A DNA stretch of 64,000 bases from Streptomyces sp. NBC_01224 (GCF_036002945.1 NZ_CP108529.1:1550001-1614000), one strand, 5' to 3'; numbered from the stretch's first letter, positions 18,462 to 28,253 are shown. The notes: generated by a model not told the origin, from the sequence alone. Numbers and translations: made by a program.

Positions 18462-18497
18462 GAGGGCCCCGGGTGCTCCCCAGCACCCGGGGCCCTC
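18462..18497 (+). terminator. Terminator after pssA
   Basis: A perfect 16-bp stem (GAGGGCCCCGGGTGCT with its complement) and a four-base loop, 20 bases after the pssA stop. No T-run follows, as is usual in Streptomyces. Confidence 0.85.
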
Positions 18498-18569
18498 CGC
18501 GTGTGCTGGGGAGCGGACCCGCTGACGCACGTGTTCCGGTGCTGCCGCTCGCTGCGCACCGCCCGGCCC

Positions 18570-19601
18570 TCAGCCGGGTACGAGCACGGCGGCCCCGTTC
18601 ACCCGGTCGGCCGCCAGATCGGCCAGCGCCTGGTCGGCCCTGCTGAGCGGGTAGGTGCTCACCGTGACCCGGATGCCCACGCGCCCGGCCAGAGCGAGGA
18701 AATCGCGGCCGTCCTCGCGGGTGTTGGAGGTGACGCTGCGCAGATTGCGCTCTTGGAACAGATGGCGCTGGTAGTTCAGCACGGGAATGTCCGACAGATG
18801 GATTCCGGCGATGGCGAGCGTGCCGGACCTGTCCAGTGCCTCCATCGCCACCGGCACCAGGTCACCGACGGGTGCGAACAGGATCGCCGAGTCCAGGGGC
18901 TCCGGTGGGCGGTCGTAGGCACCGCCCGCCGACGCGGCGCCGAGGTCCAGAGCGAGCGCGCGTGCCTGCGCCGAGCGGGTCAGCACATGAACGGTGGCGC
19001 CCTCGGCGATGGCCACCTGGGCAGCCAGATGGGCCGACGCGCCGAAGCCGTAGATTCCCAGCCGCCCGCCCTCCGGCAGCGCGCTGCGCCTCAGCGACCG
19101 GTATCCGATAATTCCCGCGCAGAGGAGTGGCGCGAGCCGGACGGCGTCCTGGTCTTCCGGGAGCCGGTAGGCGAACGCCTCCGGAACCAGCGCCGTGTCG
19201 GCGAAGCCGCCGTCCGCGTCCCACCCCGTATAGGTGGACCGCGGGCAGAGGTTCTCCCGGCCGCCCAGGCAGTACCGGCAGCTCCCGCACGTTCCGCGCA
19301 GCCACGCTCCACCCGCCCGGTCGCCGATACGGAAGAGGCCGGCCCCGTCGCCGACGGCCGCCACCCGGCCGACGATCTCATGACCGGGCACCGTGGAGGG
19401 ACGGCGTGGCAGGAGATCGCCCTCGGCCAGATGGAGATCCGTGCGACAGACGCCGCACGCTTCCACGTTCAGCAGAAGCTCCCCGGGACCGGGAGCAGGC
19501 ATCGCGCGGCGCACGCGCGCCAAGGGCCCGGTGCCGATCGGACCTGGTGCCCGGACGGCCCAGCCGCTCTGCTCGGCCGGAACGGACGCGGAGACATCCA
19601 C
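18570..19601 (-). CDS. Zinc-dependent alcohol dehydrogenase
   Basis: NAD(P)-linked medium-chain alcohol dehydrogenase of 343 residues. The catalytic zinc ligands are seen in CGVCRTD, GHE and the later Cys in [10 protein letters not shown]. The structural zinc site has four Cys in [15 protein letters not shown]. The nucleotide loop is [13 protein letters not shown]. It resembles the AdhP/YahK-like group that acts on primary alcohols or aldehydes. GTG 19601 is the start; GGATGG lies upstream. The IS1380 element inserted 144 bases or more upstream of its start, so its promoter may have been affected. Confidence 0.9.
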   Translation of the reverse strand: MDVSASVPAEQSGWAVRAPGPIGTGPLARVRRAMPAPGPGELLLNVEACGVCRTDLHLAEGDLLPRRPSTVPGHEIVGRVAAVGDGAGLFRIGDRAGGAWLRGTCGSCRYCLGGRENLCPRSTYTGWDADGGFADTALVPEAFAYRLPEDQDAVRLAPLLCAGIIGYRSLRRSALPEGGRLGIYGFGASAHLAAQVAIAEGATVHVLTRSAQARALALDLGAASAGGAYDRPPEPLDSAILFAPVGDLVPVAMEALDRSGTLAIAGIHLSDIPVLNYQRHLFQERNLRSVTSNTREDGRDFLALAGRVGIRVTVSTYPLSRADQALADLAADRVNGAAVLVPG

Positions 19602-19749
19602 CCATCCAGCGTGCGGCGGCGGAGTCGGAGAGGCAACCGGCCCCGTTGTCCGGATGCGGGGGAACGGCCACAGCCCCGAGCCCGGACCGCCGTGGTGCCT
19701 CGACCGTGTTCACCCGCGCGCTCCTGCATGTGGCGGCAGGAGGGCTAAG

Positions 19750-21417
19750 CCTTGATCCACCGATCTGATGGCTGTGGATGACTCTTCGAGAAACAAGGAA
19801 GTGCCTTGTGACCTGCGATGATGGGAGTTCTTGAGGCTTCCAGCACGCACGATCGGCAAGGCACTTCCGAGATGCAAGTTTCCCATACTCCAGCGGCGGT
19901 CTCCGCTGCGTTCGATGACCCGAATCTGGTCGCGCATGCCGGGCTGGTTCCGGTGATGCGGCTGGCCGAACGGTGCGGGCTGTCGGGCCTGGTGGCGCAG
20001 AAGGTGAAGCTGAGCGGGACGAGGAACGGCGCGGGTGCGTCGGCGGACGTCAAGGTCAGCAGCATCGTGGCCGGCATGGCGGCGGGCGCGGACAGTATCG
20101 ACGACCTCCATATCCTGCGGCACGGCGCGATGCCGGCCCTGTTCCGGGGGCCCGTGCGCCGTCCACGCTGGGCACCTTCCTCCGTTCGTTCACCCACGGT
20201 CACGCACTCCAACTCCACGCTGTCCACCGCAGGTTCCTCGGTCAACTGGCCGCGCACGCCCCGCTGCTGCCCGGTGCCGGCGACAAGGCGTTCATTGATA
20301 TCGACTCCACCCACAAGCGGGTCTACGGCCGGGCCAAGCAGGGTGCCGAGTACGGCCGGTTCAAGGGCATCCGCACCCTGCACCCCCTGCTCGCCACGAT
20401 CTGCACCCCGCACGCGCGGCCGGTGATCGCCACAGTACGGATGCGCCGCGGCAAGGCAGCCGATTCCCGTGGGGCCCCGAAGTTCGTCAGTGAGGCGCTG
20501 TCCACCGCCGTCGAGGCGGGCTGCACCGGCACCCGGATCCTGCGAGCGGACTCGCAGTTCTACAACGCCGGGGTGATCTCGGCCTGCCGCCGGGCCGGAG
20601 CCCACTTCTCGATTACCTGCGGGTTGAACCCCTCCATCAAACGGGCCGTCCTCGGCATTCCCGACCAGGCCTGGCAGCAGATCACATACCCGACCGCGGT
20701 GCCCGATCCTGCAACCGGTGAGCTCGTCTCGGACGCCGAAGTCGCCGAGATACCCGCCTACACCGCCTTCGCCAGCCGCACGAAAGCGGAGCGGGTCACC
20801 GCGCGGCTGATCGTGCGCCGGGTCCGTGACCTGGCCAAACCCGCCATTGTGGGTGAGCAGGGCGAGTTGTTTCCCGTCTGGCGCTACCACCCGTTCTTCA
20901 CCGACCAGCCTGCACAAACCCTCCAGGCCGAACGCGAACACCGCCACCACGCGGTCATCGAGCAGGTCATCGCCGACAGCAAAGCCTCCGCCCTGGCCCA
21001 CCTGCCCTCCGCACACTTCCACGCCAACGCAGCATGGCTCACCCTGTGGGCGATGACCTACAACCTGCTGCGGGCCACCGGCGCACAAGCCTCCGCCTTC
21101 CACGCCAGGGCCACCACCGCCACGATCCGCACCCACCTGGTCCATGTTCCGGCCCGGATCGCCCACTCCGCCCGCCGCATCACACTGCACCTACCGCACA
21201 ACTGGCCCTGGCAGCACGCCTGGACACACCTGTTCTCCACGGCCCACGGACCGGCCGGCTGATACGAACAGCCCCTGCCCACCCCGCCCGCAAGGGCCCG
21301 ACCGGAACCGAACCGTGGAAATGCTGGGCAGACCAGCGGAAACAACCTGCCCTCACCCGACCACCCGACCCCAAGCCGATCAAAAGACCACTCTCAAACC
21401 ACCTCGGTGGATCAAGG
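19750..21417 (+). mobile_element. IS1380-family insertion sequence, complete
   Basis: A 1668-bp element bounded by 14-bp perfect inverted repeats, CCTTGATCCACCGA at the left and its complement at 21404-21417. The 5-bp direct repeat CTAAG flanks both sides (19745-19749 and 21418-21422), the target duplication expected for this family. It carries one transposase gene that is split by a frameshift. The exact ends and duplication suggest fairly recent insertion. Confidence 0.93.
19872..21262 (+). pseudogene. IS1380 transposase, split by a -1 frameshift
   Basis: DDE transposase of the IS1380 family. The first part (about 93 residues, from MQVSHTPAAV to ALFRG) and the second part (APSTLGTFLRSF to the stop at 21262) lie in different frames. 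The change falls at a run of five G near 20146-20150, and a one-base slip back gives LFRGARAPSTLG, as in relatives. The catalytic domain includes DIDSTHKRVYG and RADSQFYN. No other break exists over about 460 codons. It could be a true mutation, a sequencing error, or programmed -1 frameshifting at the G-run. Confidence 0.85.
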
Positions 21418-21460
21418 CTAAGGTTTCAACAGGGGCGCACCAAGAACGCCCAGGGACGTC

Positions 21461-22288
21461 ATGCACCGACACCGCAGCGCACCGGACAGCACCCAGGAGC
21501 TCCTGGTCACCCTTGGGCGTCTGGTCGATCAGGCGCTGGCGAACATCAGGCTGCAGCGAGCCCGGGCGGAGATGGGCATGGCGCTGCAGCGGCACATGCT
21601 CCCGGCCGAACTGCCGGACTTTCCGGGCATCCGGATCGCGGCCCGGTACTCGCCCTCGCAGAACGGTCTGGCCGTCGGCGGTGACTTCTACGATGCGTTC
21701 TCGATGAGGGACGGAGTGGCGGAGGTCGCCATCGGTGATGTGCAGGGTCACGGGGTGGAGGCCGCCGCCTTCATGGGTGAGGCCCGTGCCAGTCTCAGGG
21801 CCCTCGCCAGTGTCACGGCCGACCCGGGGAAGGTGCTGGCCTGCGCCAACGATCTGCTGATCTCACTGGGCGGTGAACTGTTCACGACCTGTTGTCTGCT
21901 GAGCATCGTCCCAAAGAGCGGTGAGCTCTGCGTCGCCCGGGCCGGGCACGTCCCGATCGTCTGGGGCACCGACGGCGGCGACTCGGGCATCTCCCTGGAT
22001 GCCGGCGGGGTGCCCCTGGGGATACTGCCCTGTCAGGAGTACCCCGTGACCCGCCGGCGGCTGAAGCAACCCGGTTATCTGGTCCTGGTGACCGACGGTG
22101 TCGTGGAAGGGCCGGCCTATCCGATGGACGAGGGACTGGCCGCGGTGTCCGCGCTGGTCGGTAGGGCGGACGGGGCCGATCCCGGCGAGCTGGCCTCGCG
22201 AGTGATCAAGGTGGCGGACCTGACCGGTCATGAGGACGACGCCGCTGTCCTCGTCATCCGCTACGACGGTGTGCCGGGCGGCGGCTAG
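21461..22288 (+). CDS. PP2C-family (SpoIIE-type) protein phosphatase
   Basis: Metal-dependent Ser/Thr phosphatase of 275 residues, the type that dephosphorylates anti-sigma-factor antagonists. A short helical lead (TLGRLVDQALANIRLQRARAE) precedes the catalytic domain: LQRHMLPAELP, AVGGDFYDAF, IGDVQGHGVEAAAFM, HEDDAAVLVIRY, which keep the metal-binding Asp residues. No sensor domain is attached. The IS1380 element ends 43 bases before the start, so the original promoter or a longer N-terminus may have been lost; upstream of ATG 21461 the frame stops inside the target duplication. The MASE1 gene follows. Confidence 0.87.
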   Translation: MHRHRSAPDSTQELLVTLGRLVDQALANIRLQRARAEMGMALQRHMLPAELPDFPGIRIAARYSPSQNGLAVGGDFYDAFSMRDGVAEVAIGDVQGHGVEAAAFMGEARASLRALASVTADPGKVLACANDLLISLGGELFTTCCLLSIVPKSGELCVARAGHVPIVWGTDGGDSGISLDAGGVPLGILPCQEYPVTRRRLKQPGYLVLVTDGVVEGPAYPMDEGLAAVSALVGRADGADPGELASRVIKVADLTGHEDDAAVLVIRYDGVPGGG

Positions 22289-22382
22289 CGGGGTGTCCTC
22301 GTTCGTCGGCCACGGCGACCGACCGTGCTCCGGCCCGGCAGGGACGTACCTCGTTCGTCCGTTTCATCGGGGTGGCGTCGGC

Positions 22383-23369
22383 GTGCCTGACCGACCGGGA
22401 CTCCTCGACGTGGTGTCTGATGCTGTGGTGGTGGACAGCGCACAGCTCCGGCAGCACACGGCCACGATCCTGACGTCCCTGGCGGTGGCCGTCTGCTACT
22501 TCGCGACGGCCCGTCTGGGGCTGCTCCAGGAACTGGTACGCGGCCAAGTCACGCCGCTGTGGCCGCCGACCGGGATCGCGGTCGCAGCGCTGCTCGTGTT
22601 CGGTGTGCGGATCTGGCCGGGAATCGCCCTCGGCGCCCTCGTCGTCAACATTTTCATCGGGCCTTCCGTTCTGCCCGTGCTGCTTATCGCTGCCGGAAAC
22701 ACCCTCGCCCCGATCTGCTCCTGCCTGATGCTGCGCCGTGCCGGCTTCCACAACGACCTCGACCGCTTGCGGGACGCGCTGGCGCTTGTCTTCCTCGGTG
22801 CGCTGGGAGGCATGCTGGTCAGCGCGACCGTGGGCACCAGCATCCTGGTCCTGTCGGGGGCGCTGGCGGCCGGTGACTTCCGGCCGACCTGGTCGGTCTG
22901 GTGGACGGGCGACGCCATGGGCGTCATGGTCGTCACGCCGTTCCTGCTCGTCGTCCGAAGGGTCCGATGGCCGGACGGCGTCGGCCTGCCCAGGTGGGCC
23001 GAGGCCACCGCGCTGGTGGTGTGCACGGTGACCGTCACCCTTCTGGCGACCGACACCTCCAACGCTTCCCTGCTCTTCCTCGTGTTCCCGTTCCTGATCT
23101 GGGCCGCCTTCCGCTTCGAGCGGGCCGGCGCCGCGTGCTGCGCACTGGGCGTGTCCGTCTTCGCGATCCTCGCCGCCGGACGGATGACAGGCCCCTTCGC
23201 CCACCACGGCCTCCTCACCAGCATGATCACGCTCCAGGCATTCAACGGAGCCACCTCACTCACAGCTCTGCTCCTCGCGGCGGTCGTCACCGAACGGAAC
23301 CGCACATACCAGGAGATCAAGCGACTCTGTGAGCAACTCTCCGAGAAGGTGTCGCAGCAGGACACCTGA
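22383..23369 (+). CDS. MASE1-domain membrane protein without output domain
   Basis: Integral membrane sensor of 328 residues. MASE1 is an eight-helix sensory module normally fused to a kinase, GGDEF or phosphatase domain; the signature ARLGLLQELVRGQVTPLWPPTGIAVAALL is at its N-terminus. Here the chain ends soon after the last helix, with a short charged tail that looks like a coiled coil (TERNRTYQEIKRLCEQL). It starts 94 bases after a free PP2C phosphatase gene, so the two may be a split form of the fused MASE1-PP2C sensor. GTG 22383 is behind CGGGGTGG. Confidence 0.8.
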   Translation: MPDRPGLLDVVSDAVVVDSAQLRQHTATILTSLAVAVCYFATARLGLLQELVRGQVTPLWPPTGIAVAALLVFGVRIWPGIALGALVVNIFIGPSVLPVLLIAAGNTLAPICSCLMLRRAGFHNDLDRLRDALALVFLGALGGMLVSATVGTSILVLSGALAAGDFRPTWSVWWTGDAMGVMVVTPFLLVVRRVRWPDGVGLPRWAEATALVVCTVTVTLLATDTSNASLLFLVFPFLIWAAFRFERAGAACCALGVSVFAILAAGRMTGPFAHHGLLTSMITLQAFNGATSLTALLLAAVVTERNRTYQEIKRLCEQLSEKVSQQDT

Positions 23370-23497
23370 ATCACTCCATCGGCCGTGCGAAGAGTGCGCG
23401 GACCCGCGATCCGAAGCAAGCTGATGGGCGAACGGCACCGCAACGAGGGCAACCGGACGCCGAGACTCGGCGGACGGGCGCCGTAAGAGGTGGAGCC

Positions 23498-23992
23498 ATG
23501 CCCCATGTGTCTGCGAAGGTCCATGTGTCCCGCCCCGCCGACGAGATCTTCTCGTTTCTCCGGGATCCGCGGAATCTGGCCGTGTGGTCATCGAGCATAG
23601 ATCAGGTGATCGAAGGCCCGATCACCACGGAACTCGGCGACGAGTACACCTGCAAGTTCCCGGGCAGGCGACGGATGCATCGCCTCACGTGCACCGCGAG
23701 CTCACCTGTCGAGTACCTGGCCTTCCGCGGTGCGCGTATGTGGACCCCGCTGGGCCGCCACTCCCCGGAACTCGAGTTCCGGCTGAGTCCGAGCCGGCAG
23801 GGAACGATGGTCACCGTTTCGGTCAAGCCCCATCTGGATGGCGGAATGATCATTCTTGCGCCGTTCGTGACGATGGCGTGGCGTCGTGATCTGCCGGCGG
23901 AGCTGCGGTGTCTGGCGGAGCTGCTCACCGACGGGGACCGTCCCGACGCGGACACGACTGACGGTCAGGGGGCGGCGCCCTCTGTGGGGTGA
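23498..23992 (+). CDS. SRPBCC family protein
   Basis: A 164-residue START-like protein (AKVHVSRPADEIFSFLRDPRNLAVWSSS) with a C-terminal helix around LPAELRCLAELL. AAGAGGTGGAG precedes ATG 23498. It follows the MASE1 gene by about 130 bases and converges on glycerate kinase. It is not close to the SRPBCC protein at 1830-2273. Function unknown. Confidence 0.82.
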   Translation: MPHVSAKVHVSRPADEIFSFLRDPRNLAVWSSSIDQVIEGPITTELGDEYTCKFPGRRRMHRLTCTASSPVEYLAFRGARMWTPLGRHSPELEFRLSPSRQGTMVTVSVKPHLDGGMIILAPFVTMAWRRDLPAELRCLAELLTDGDRPDADTTDGQGAAPSVG

Positions 23993-24012
23993 CGCGGAGG
24001 GTGAGGTGGGGG

Positions 24013-24060
24013 TGCGGTTTCGGGAAGGGGCTCCCCCAACCCGTCCTTCCCGAAACCGCA
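24013..24060. terminator. Bidirectional terminator
   Basis: A 16-bp perfect stem (TGCGGTTTCGGGAAGG and complement) with a 16-base loop lies between the convergent SRPBCC and glycerate kinase genes and can serve both. Confidence 0.85.
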
Positions 24061-24065
24061 GCGGA

Positions 24066-25181
24066 TTACAGCAGGAAGTCGCGCGCGATCGCCTCGGACG
24101 CCCGTTCCAGTAGTGGACCCGCCTGGGCCATGGAGACCGCGGGGTCCGGTTCCAGGTCCGTGAGGGCGTACGCGCGGCTGATGCCCGCGCCGGCCAGGGC
24201 TTCCGACCGCAGGGCGAGGCGGCCGCAGACCGCCACGACCTCGACGCCCGCGGAACGGGCTGCCGCGGCCACACCTGCCGGGGCCTTGCCATGGAGGGTC
24301 TGCTCGTCGAGCGAACCCTCCCCGGTGATCACCAGCGTGGCGCGTGCCAGCGCCGGGGCGAAGCCGAGGACATCGAGCATGACCTCGATGCCGGGGCGGA
24401 ACCGGGCGCCGAGAGCGACCAGCGCCCCGTAGCCGATGCCGCCCGCGGCGCCTGCTCCGGGCAGCCGGGCGTGGTCCGGGCCCAGAACGGACGCGTAGTG
24501 AGCGAGCGCGGCATCGAGCGCCGCGATGTCGTCGTCGGTCGCGCCCTTCTGCCGGCCGTAGATCTCCGGGGCACCCTTCGGACCCGTCAGTGGGTTGTCC
24601 ACGTCGCTGGCGAGGATCAGGTCCACATCGGCCATTCGCGGGTCGAGGCCGGACAGGTCCGCCTCGGCCAGGTCGGCGAGGCCGCCGCCACCGGGGCCGA
24701 CGGGCTTGCCGTCCGTGTCCAGGAAGCGGGCTCCGAGCGCGGCCAGCATGCCCGCGCCGCCGTCCGTGGTCGCGCTGCCGCCGACGCCGAACACGATCGT
24801 CCGGGCACCCGCGTCGAGCGCCGCGGCCAGCAGCTCGCCGGAGCCGCACGTCGTGGCCGTGAGCGGGGCGAACACCCCTGGGGGGAGGTGCTGGAGGCCC
24901 GAGGCCTCGGCCATCTCCACCACCGCCGTGGTGTCGCGCAGCGCGTACGCCGCGGTCACCGGATCCCCGAGCGGCCCCGTCACCCGCACCTCGCGGCGCT
25001 CGAACCCGGCGGCCACCGCCGCCGCCACCGTGCCGTCGCCGCCGTCCGCCACAGGCAGGGTCTCGACCTGCACCCCGGGGACGACGCGCCGCAGCCCGGC
25101 CGTCACCCGCTCCGCGACCTGTGCGGCCGTGAGCGAGCCCTTGAACTTGTCCGCCGCGACGAGCACGCGTGCGGTCTCCAT
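24066..25181 (-). CDS. glxK: Glycerate kinase
   Basis: ATP-dependent phosphorylation of D-glycerate, linking glyoxylate and serine metabolism to glycolysis. The 371-residue protein has the GlxK family opening VLVAADKFKGSLTAAQV, then VADGGDGT, FGVGGSATTDGGAGMLAALG and the C-terminal VITGEGSLDEQTLHGK. ATG 25181 starts the conserved part; a GTG at 25199 is in frame. It is divergent from the NUDIX gene. It may connect with the glyoxylate released by the ethylmalonyl-CoA pathway, though it is not in that operon. Confidence 0.92.
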   Translation of the reverse strand: METARVLVAADKFKGSLTAAQVAERVTAGLRRVVPGVQVETLPVADGGDGTVAAAVAAGFERREVRVTGPLGDPVTAAYALRDTTAVVEMAEASGLQHLPPGVFAPLTATTCGSGELLAAALDAGARTIVFGVGGSATTDGGAGMLAALGARFLDTDGKPVGPGGGGLADLAEADLSGLDPRMADVDLILASDVDNPLTGPKGAPEIYGRQKGATDDDIAALDAALAHYASVLGPDHARLPGAGAAGGIGYGALVALGARFRPGIEVMLDVLGFAPALARATLVITGEGSLDEQTLHGKAPAGVAAAARSAGVEVVAVCGRLALRSEALAGAGISRAYALTDLEPDPAVSMAQAGPLLERASEAIARDFLL

Positions 25182-25313
25182 CACTGCTCCGTCCGCCACC
25201 TTGAATCCCTTGCTTTCGAACAGGCAGTCGCGCCGCCCCCGACCCTATCCGCAGCGGATACCTGCTGCCCAGAGCCGTCCTCGCACCGGCTCCGCTCCTA
25301 CTACGCTGCCCGC

Positions 25314-25808
25314 GTGACCACCACTGATTACGCCACCTACATCGCGGGACTCCCCCGGGTTCTCGCTGCCGCCGCCACCGTGTTCCGGGACGTCCACGGG
25401 CGAGTGCTGCTCGTCGAGCCGAACTACCGGGACGGCTGGGCGCTGCCCGGCGGAACGGTCGAGTCGGACGAGGGCGAGAGCCCTCGGCAGGCCGCGCGAC
25501 GCGAGACGGCCGAGGAGATCGGTCTCGATCTGGAGCCGGGACGGCTGCTCGCGATCGACTGGGCACGCGGCCCGAAGCGGCCACCGATCGCCGCGTATCT
25601 GTATGACGGCGGAGTGCTGGACGAGGCGGAGTTGAAGGCGATCCGGCTGCAGGATGAGGAACTCCTGTCCTGGGAACTGGTCGAGCGCGACGACCTGGAC
25701 CGCTATCTGCACGGTGGTCTCGCGCTGCGCCTGAGGGCGGCACTGGATGTGCTCGATTCCAGCAGCGGTGCAGTGGAGCTGGAGGACGGCCGCCCGGTGG
25801 CCGGCTGA
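25314..25808 (+). CDS. NUDIX hydrolase
   Basis: A 164-residue pyrophosphohydrolase. The NUDIX box is recognisable around LPGGTVESDEGESP and ARRETAEEIGLDL, with about two extra residues between the Gly and the REx core compared with the strict consensus. The substrate is a nucleoside diphosphate linked to another group but cannot be named. The start GTG has TACGCT six bases before it, the mark of a leaderless transcript. It is divergent from glxK. Confidence 0.87.
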   Translation: MTTTDYATYIAGLPRVLAAAATVFRDVHGRVLLVEPNYRDGWALPGGTVESDEGESPRQAARRETAEEIGLDLEPGRLLAIDWARGPKRPPIAAYLYDGGVLDEAELKAIRLQDEELLSWELVERDDLDRYLHGGLALRLRAALDVLDSSSGAVELEDGRPVAG

Positions 25809-25999
25809 CGTACGCGCCCGATCGCGCCCCGCACCCACCGCCGTCACGTATAGCCCGTATTCCCGTTGTGCCCCGTTGTCTTGACGGGCCGTCAGCTGAT
25901 AGTCCGGTCGACAGCTGCCGGACACCCCAGTTCATGTGTCATTTGTCCGCAGTGCACGCTCGACCGGCATCATCCGGACTCCACGACAGCGGAGGGATC

Positions 26000-27202
26000 A
26001 TGCGTACGCACACGGGACACCTCGGCGGGCTGCTGGCCACGATCGTCGCAGCGTTCGCCTGTACGGCAGTTGTCGCCACGGCGTCGACCGCGATCGCGCA
26101 GCCGGCATCGGCCCCGGCAGCACACCGCAAGGTGCCGCTGTCGGTCGACGGCGGCGCGTGGCAGTCGGGGCATGTCCAGGGCATTGCCATCGACCGCCGC
26201 AAGGGCTTCATGTACTTCTCGATGACCAACCTGCTGGTCAAGACGGACCTCAAGGGCAACCCGGTCGGCTCGGTCACCGGATTCACCGGCCATCTCGGCG
26301 ATCTGGACTTCAACGAGAAGGACGGCAGGGTCTACGGCTCGCTGGAGTACAAGGAGGCGAAGTCCTTCTACATCGCGATCCTCGACGTCGACCGCATCAC
26401 CCGGATGGACATGGACGCCCAGTCCACGGGTGTCGTGTCGACCGTCTATCTCAGGGAGGTGGTGAGGGACTTCACCGCCGATATGAACGGCGACGGCGTC
26501 TTCGACGGCGACACGGCCAATACGCCCGATCACCGCTACGGCTGCAGCGGCATCGACGGCGTCGCGTTCGGCCCGGCGTTCGGCGACCGGCGCGGCAAGC
26601 GCGGTGAGGAAGAACTGACGGTCGCGTACGGCGTGTACGCCAACACGGGCCGCACGGACAACGACCACCAGGTGCTGCTCCAGTACGACGTCACACGGTG
26701 GAAGAAGTACGAGCGCCCGCTGACCGAGACCGCGCCGCACACCAGCGGCCCCGCACACGTCGACGGAAAGTTCTTCGCGTACACCGGAAACACCACGTAC
26801 GGCGTGCAGAACCTGGAGTACGACGGCCACAGCGGCAACTGGCTGATGGCCGTCTACAAGGGCACCAAGCCGGGCTTCCCCAACTACTCGGTCTTCGCAC
26901 TGGACGGTGCGAGGAAGCCGGTACGCGGCCCTGTCCTCGGTCAGCAGAGGCCGGAGCGCGGTCTGCTGCTCCCCCTGCTGCGCGATGGGGCGCACGATGC
27001 GGCGACCGGCACGTACGGGTGGCCGGTGCCGGGGCAGTACGGGCAGTACGGGCTGATCTCGCTCGACGACGGGCGGTTCTATGTCGCTCGGAGCGGCACG
27101 GTCCAGGACGGCGGCATCACCAAGCAGACAGCCCGCGCCGTGCTGAACACCTGGACGGGCCGGACCCCGTCACCGTTCAGCCCTGTCGGTCCTGCGGCTT
27201 GA
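26000..27202 (+). CDS. Secreted protein of unknown function
   Basis: A 400-residue exported protein. A signal peptide covers about residues 1-34 (LLATIVAAFACTAVVATAS then AIAQPASA). The mature part has repeated short strand-turn units (KGFMYFSMTNLLVKTDLKG; EKDGRVYGSLEY; DDGRFYVARSG) that look like a beta-propeller, plus a calcium-loop-like DMNGDGVFDGD near residue 170. No catalytic motif is recognised. GGAGGG precedes ATG 26000. Its 3' end overlaps the decayed antitoxin gene on the other strand. Confidence 0.83.
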   Translation: MRTHTGHLGGLLATIVAAFACTAVVATASTAIAQPASAPAAHRKVPLSVDGGAWQSGHVQGIAIDRRKGFMYFSMTNLLVKTDLKGNPVGSVTGFTGHLGDLDFNEKDGRVYGSLEYKEAKSFYIAILDVDRITRMDMDAQSTGVVSTVYLREVVRDFTADMNGDGVFDGDTANTPDHRYGCSGIDGVAFGPAFGDRRGKRGEEELTVAYGVYANTGRTDNDHQVLLQYDVTRWKKYERPLTETAPHTSGPAHVDGKFFAYTGNTTYGVQNLEYDGHSGNWLMAVYKGTKPGFPNYSVFALDGARKPVRGPVLGQQRPERGLLLPLLRDGAHDAATGTYGWPVPGQYGQYGLISLDDGRFYVARSGTVQDGGITKQTARAVLNTWTGRTPSPFSPVGPAA

Positions 27203-27376
27203 CGTCCACCTCGCGCAGCGACTCCTCGCGCGCAGCGGTCCGCGCTTCGGTGCGGTGGCCGCGCGCGAGGAGTCGCGCACGACGAGTTCGACGGCGTCCT
27301 GCGGGCTGCCGACGCCCGCGAGCACCATCACTTCCACCACGAGTTCCGCATCGAGACCTACGGTGACCTCGGCCAT
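27177..27376 (-). pseudogene. VapB/DUF2191-like antitoxin, frameshifted
   Basis: The first 34 codons read MAEVTVGLDAELVVEVMVLA and on to DAVELVVRD; the continuation ARGHRTEARTAAREESLREV is in another frame. One base appears to be missing near 27268 (expected Tyr-Ile after VVRD). Together they give a typical 66-residue ribbon-helix-helix antitoxin. No toxin gene is adjacent. It may be a real mutation or a base-calling error. Confidence 0.65.
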
Positions 27377-27444
27377 GGAACGGGACCACGGCACCGGGTG
27401 AAATGACCTCGCGGGAGACGGCCGGCGCTGCGTACGCTCGTGCC

Positions 27445-28194
27445 ATGACTCTCGTCGCGATCCTCAGCGGCGCCGGTATCTCCACGGACTCCGGCATCCC
27501 CGACTACCGCGGGCCCCATGGGCTTTGGCGCAAGGATCCGGAGGCCGAGAAGCTTGTCACGTACGACTTCTACATGGCCGATCCGGAGATCCGCCGCCGC
27601 TCCTGGCAGATGCGCCGCACCAGCGCGACCTGGGGCGCGGAGCCGAACGCGGCCCACCGGGCGGTGGCGGAGCTGGAGCGGTCCGGCGCCGCGGTACGGG
27701 TGATCACTCAGAACGTCGACGGTCTGCATCAGCTCGCCGGTCTGACCGCCCGCAAGGTACTCGAACTGCACGGGAGCGCGCACGAGACGGTCTGCACCCG
27801 CTGCCATGCCCGCTCCCCGATGGCCGAGGCGCTGGCCCGGGTGGAGGCGGGCGAGGCCGACCCGCCGTGCACCGTCTGCGGCGGCATCCTGAAATCGGCG
27901 ACGATCATGTTCGGCGAGCGGCTCGATCCGGTGGTGCTGGGCGAGGCGATGTCGATCGCCAAGGCCTGCGAGGTCTTCATCGCAGTCGGTACGACGCTGC
28001 AGGTGCAGCCCGCCGCCTCGCTGGCCGGGATCGCGGTGGACAACGGGGCGCGGCTGATCGTGGTGAACGCGGAGCCCACACCGTACGACGAACTGGCCGA
28101 CGAGACCATCCGCGAGCCCATCGGCACGGCTCTTCCCGCACTGCTGAAACGACTGGCCGCGGGCCCGGACACGGGTACGGACTCCAGGGGCTGA
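27445..28194 (+). CDS. Sirtuin (SIR2-family NAD-dependent protein deacylase)
   Basis: Removes acetyl or other acyl groups from lysines using NAD; in Streptomyces such enzymes regulate acyl-CoA synthetases. The 249-residue protein has GAGIST, GIPDYRG, TQNVD, the catalytic His109 in ELHG and a zinc site Cys117, Cys120, Cys142 and Cys145. All key residues are present. ATG 27445 has TACGCT six bases before it, which suggests a leaderless mRNA; an ATG at 27403 is in frame but less likely. Confidence 0.93.
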   Translation: MTLVAILSGAGISTDSGIPDYRGPHGLWRKDPEAEKLVTYDFYMADPEIRRRSWQMRRTSATWGAEPNAAHRAVAELERSGAAVRVITQNVDGLHQLAGLTARKVLELHGSAHETVCTRCHARSPMAEALARVEAGEADPPCTVCGGILKSATIMFGERLDPVVLGEAMSIAKACEVFIAVGTTLQVQPAASLAGIAVDNGARLIVVNAEPTPYDELADETIREPIGTALPALLKRLAAGPDTGTDSRG

Positions 28195-28253
28195 GTGGTC
28201 GCTACGGCCGAAAACGCTCACCCCTGCCGCAGCGGCGCCGATCGAGCCGGGCA

